This document shows, one piece after another, positions 61,427-64,000 of a stretch of 64,000 bases of DNA. The stretch's first letter is position 1, and each line of letters starts with the position of its first letter. The position numbers and the translations under genes were made by a program. A model generated the notes under the pieces. It saw only the letters and a list, made by a program, of their open reading frames with translations. It was not told the DNA's origin and did not search any database. The stretch is from Amycolatopsis umgeniensis (GTDB lineage Bacteria > Actinomycetota > Actinomycetes > Mycobacteriales > Pseudonocardiaceae): positions 2,604,001 to 2,668,000 of the forward strand of contig NZ_JACHMX010000001.1 of assembly GCF_014205155.1 (NCBI RefSeq), in the 5' to 3' direction.

Positions 61427-62904
61427 CCGCACGGAGCGAGCGGATCAGACCGCCACGGCCGACGTGGTCGAAATGGCTGACGGCGAGCGGAGGGGCGCTC
61501 CTGCTCATCGCCGCGCTCGTGGTCGTGTTCGTCGTCGTCCCGGCGATCGACGAGGCCGCGCGCAGCTGCGGCGATGGCGTGGAGAAGCGCGGCGAACACG
61601 CCGAATGCGTCGGTGTCACGGACGGCAGCTACGTGTTCTCGGCGGACCTGTCCGATGTGGAGGGACGCATCCGCACGGAGAACGAGTCCGTCGCCCGCTC
61701 GGGCAAACCCTCCGTGACCATCGCGGTCCTGCTGCCGATGACCTTGGTGGAGAACGACATCCTGTCCGCCGAGTGGGTGCGCCACCAGATCCAGGGCGCC
61801 TACATCGCGCAGCGCAGGGCGAACACCACCGGCTCCTGGGGCAGCCTCCCGCTGATCCGGTTGCTGCTGGCCAACCCGGGCAGCAGGCTGAACCACTGGG
61901 AACCCGTGGTGGACGACCTCATCGGGCGGGTGGACCGCGAACGCCTCGTCGCCGTCACCGGCGTCGGGCTGAGCCTCGGCTCGGCACGCAGCGCCATCGA
62001 ACGGCTGTCCCAGCACAAGATCCCGGTCGTCGCCTCACCCGTGGCCGCCGACGAGTTCTCCGAAATCCCCGGTTTCATGCGGGTGTCCCCGACGAGTTCC
62101 ACCTACGGCACGGCCGCGGCGGGCTACGTCCGCCCGAACGCGCGCACCGCGACCCTCGTGCAGGACATCAACCCCGGCGACCTGTACCCGAAGACGCTCG
62201 CGGTGGCCTTCGCCGACAAGTTCGCGGACGACACCCACCGGATCGTCGGCCGCACCGAGGTGTACGACTCCGGTCTGCCGGGGATCGAGAACACGTTCCT
62301 GCAGATGATGCCGAACATCTGCGGCAACGAGGCGGAAGTGGTGTACTTCGCGGGCCGCGAAAACCATCTCGCCTCGTTCGTGGCGGAACTGGCGCAACGC
62401 CCGTGTCTCGACCGGCCCATCACGGTACTGACCGGCGACCTCGCGCTGGTCGGCCCGCCGAGCCCGGAAATGCGCCGGGGACTGGAATCCAAGGTGACCG
62501 TGCTGGGCCCCGGTCTCGCCCATCCCCGCGCCTGGACGACCGAACCGTCGGTGTTCAACCCCGCGGCCGTCGCGAGCTTCCAGGAGGACGGCTGCACCGA
62601 ATGTTTCCGCGCGGTGTTCCCGAAAGAGCGGCTGGACGACGGAATCGCCATCCTCTCGCACGACGCGATCCTCACCGTGGTGTGGGCGATCCGCGGCATC
62701 CCGAGGACGACACCCGCCCAGGTGACCGCGCAGGACGTGCTCCAGGCCAAGAACCGCCTGCACGGCAAGCTGGCGGTCCCCGGCGCGAGCGGCATGATCT
62801 CATTCGACGACCGGGGCGATCCGGTGAACAAGACGGTGCCGATCCTGCGGGTGCGCGTGAACGACACACCGGAGTACGTCCAGCTCTCCGCTCCGGCGAA
62901 CTGA
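61423..62904 (+). CDS. Membrane-anchored periplasmic-binding-protein-like receptor
   Basis: 493 residues. One transmembrane helix lies near the N-terminus (GALLLIAALVVVFVVVPAI). A type 1 periplasmic-binding fold follows, similar to branched-chain amino-acid receptors: SVTIAVLLPMTL, LVAVTGVGLSLGSARSAIER, GFMRVSPTSSTYGTAAAGYV and EVVYFAGRENHLASFV. No ABC permease or ATPase is adjacent, so it looks like a tethered sensor rather than a transporter part. It is coupled to the NTPase gene upstream. Confidence 0.8.
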   Translation: MTARSERIRPPRPTWSKWLTASGGALLLIAALVVVFVVVPAIDEAARSCGDGVEKRGEHAECVGVTDGSYVFSADLSDVEGRIRTENESVARSGKPSVTIAVLLPMTLVENDILSAEWVRHQIQGAYIAQRRANTTGSWGSLPLIRLLLANPGSRLNHWEPVVDDLIGRVDRERLVAVTGVGLSLGSARSAIERLSQHKIPVVASPVAADEFSEIPGFMRVSPTSSTYGTAAAGYVRPNARTATLVQDINPGDLYPKTLAVAFADKFADDTHRIVGRTEVYDSGLPGIENTFLQMMPNICGNEAEVVYFAGRENHLASFVAELAQRPCLDRPITVLTGDLALVGPPSPEMRRGLESKVTVLGPGLAHPRAWTTEPSVFNPAAVASFQEDGCTECFRAVFPKERLDDGIAILSHDAILTVVWAIRGIPRTTPAQVTAQDVLQAKNRLHGKLAVPGASGMISFDDRGDPVNKTVPILRVRVNDTPEYVQLSAPAN

Positions 62905-62999
62905 GCGCTCGGTTCACCGGGTCGATGCCGCACCCGCGAGTCCCGTCTCTGATCACGCGAGTGCGGTGTCCGATCACGCGAGTCCCGTCTTCGTTCGGT

Positions 63000-63869
63000 T
63001 CACGAGACCGGCGCGCGCTCCCGGGTGCGGGACAACAGGACCGCCGCGATCCCCGCGGGGAAGAACATCAGCACACCGTAGATCCCGGCGGGTACGGCCA
63101 TCGCCTTGTCGCCGAGCACCGAGATCGCCACGGCGATCGCGAGGGTGGCGTTGTGCACGCCGATCTCCATCGCGGACGCGATCGCCTGCCCGCGGTCCAC
63201 CCGGAACAGACGCGGCACGTAGTACCCGATCGCGAGGCTGAGCACGGAAAGCGCCAGCGCCACCGGCCCGAGCGTCCCGATGTTGTCGACCAGGGTCTGG
63301 AACTCCTGCGCGATCGCGGCCCCGATCACCAGCACGAGCACCACGGCCGAGCCGATCTTGACCGGTTTGCGCATCCGCTCCGCCCAGTCGGTGAACCGGC
63401 TCCGTACCGCCATCCCGATCACGACCGGGATCAGCACGATCGCGAACACCTGCACGAACTTCGCGGGCTGGAGCCCGACAGAGGCACCGCCGTCGAGGAA
63501 CGACGCCATCGACACGCCGACCACCAGCGGCAGGGTGAACACGGCCAGCACGGAGTTGATCGCCGTGAGCGTGACGTTGAGGGCGACGTCGCCGCCGGCG
63601 AGGTGACTGAACAGGTTCGCCGACGTCCCGCCGGGTGAGGCGACGAGCAGCATCATCCCGACCGCGAGCACCCCCTCGAGGCCGAACACCACGATGAGGC
63701 CGACGCAGATGGCGGGCAGCACGATCATCTGGCACACCAGCGCGATGACGGCCGCCTTCGGGTACTTCAGCACCCGCGTGAAGTCGCCGACGGTCAGGGT
63801 CAGCCCCAGCCCGAACATGACGAGCGCCAGCGCGATCGGCAGGAGGATCGAGAACATCGCCGAACCCAT
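63000..63869 (-). CDS. Bile acid:sodium symporter (BASS) family transporter
   Basis: 289 residues from ATG 63867-63869, preferred over an upstream in-frame ATG (63938) because GGAGG lies 7 nt before it. Eight to nine helices include LVMFGLGLTLTVGDF near the N-terminus, LVASPGGTSANLFSHLAGGD and MEIGVHNATLAIAVAIS, the two sodium-site regions of the family. It imports an organic anion with sodium; the ligand is unknown. Confidence 0.9.
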   Translation of the reverse strand: MGSAMFSILLPIALALVMFGLGLTLTVGDFTRVLKYPKAAVIALVCQMIVLPAICVGLIVVFGLEGVLAVGMMLLVASPGGTSANLFSHLAGGDVALNVTLTAINSVLAVFTLPLVVGVSMASFLDGGASVGLQPAKFVQVFAIVLIPVVIGMAVRSRFTDWAERMRKPVKIGSAVVLVLVIGAAIAQEFQTLVDNIGTLGPVALALSVLSLAIGYYVPRLFRVDRGQAIASAMEIGVHNATLAIAVAISVLGDKAMAVPAGIYGVLMFFPAGIAAVLLSRTRERAPVS

Positions 63870-63965
63870 CGCAGGGCCTCCGTCCGATATGCCGTTTTCA
63901 GCTCGGCAAATCGTGTCAAGTGGCGAGAACCCGGTCAAGGCACCGAAACCCAGACGTGATCCCGC

Positions 63966-63997
63966 TTGACATTTTCGAGAGCAGTGCTCACTATAGT
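63966..63997 (+). promoter_or_regulatory. Candidate promoter with TetR-like dyad at the right edge
   Basis: TTGACA (63966-63971) and TATAGT (63992-63997) flank GAGCA-G-TGCTC (63979-63989). The 20-bp spacer is long, but both boxes are close to consensus, and the dyad lies where a TetR-type repressor would block the promoter. The gene it serves is outside the window. Confidence 0.4.
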
Positions 63998-64000
63998 TAC

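Noticed and set aside
59384..61432. 682-residue open frame on the minus strand
   Set aside because: It mirrors the NTPase gene, which has a Walker A motif and a coupled downstream gene. The minus product is low in recognisable motifs.

Overview
The window is high-GC actinobacterial DNA. Gene style suggests a Pseudonocardiaceae genome, possibly Amycolatopsis: long LuxR/LAL and AfsR-type regulators, a GAF-ANTAR protein, lipoprotein ABC receptors, GTG starts and 4-base gene overlaps. The genus is an inference; there is no rRNA or other marker to prove it.

Positions 1-25000 are a tRNA-anchored genomic island. An intact tRNA-Lys(CTT) (1132-1204) is followed by three more copies of its 3' half (3900, 9305, 24900). 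Each of these is preceded by a related ~150 bp arm rich in CCGACA repeats. They divide the region into three tandem insertions. Segment 1 (about 1207-3900) carries an integrase remnant, a thioredoxin-reductase-like flavoprotein and a methyltransferase. Segment 2 (3944-9304) carries a frameshifted tyrosine integrase, a truncated GIY-YIG (DUF4041-type) gene, a SIR2-like (DUF4917-type) protein, an unknown 469-residue protein and an NAD-dependent epimerase. Segment 3 (9349-24899) ends with a frameshifted DUF2637 gene, a family typical of actinomycete integrative conjugative elements.

Segment 3 looks like one regulatory unit. It encodes an MFS transporter plus GH88-like enzyme, a ZnuABC/MntABC-type metal importer, an acyl-CoA dehydrogenase, a CoA-transferase plus acyl-CoA ligase, a CopZ-like metallochaperone, an ECF sigma factor with a zinc anti-sigma factor, a FecCD-type importer, and a 75-residue protein with a C-x2-C-x-C-x-C cluster. 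Seven sites reading GGAAC-N17-CGAC lie just upstream of these transcription units. I infer a self-contained ECF-sigma regulon for metal or metallophore handling. A decayed copy of its FecCD-type ATPase/receptor lies at 40148-40790.

Positions 25658-38685 hold a putative defence locus. A cytosolic Ser/Thr kinase is divergent from a four-gene overlapping operon: a Cas4/AddB-like nuclease, a zinc-ribbon protein with an REase-like C-terminus, a DinG/XPD-type FeS helicase, and a pPIWI_RE protein. A STAND (BTAD-NB-ARC-TPR) regulator converges on the operon.

Positions 38813-63869 are more ordinary chromosome: a CDP-glycerol-transferase-like protein, two tandem alpha/beta hydrolases, a LAL regulator, an XRE-type regulator, two secreted trypsin-like proteases, a TetR-crotonase-diiron oxygenase operon, a TetM/OtrA-like ribosomal protection GTPase, a GAF-ANTAR regulator, a Gfo/Idh/MocA oxidoreductase with twin LacI-type operators, a MerR/MFS pair, a LysR/2,2-dialkylglycine decarboxylase pair, a NTPase plus anchored binding-protein pair, and a BASS-family transporter. 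An incomplete L,D-transpeptidase lipoprotein gene occupies the left edge.
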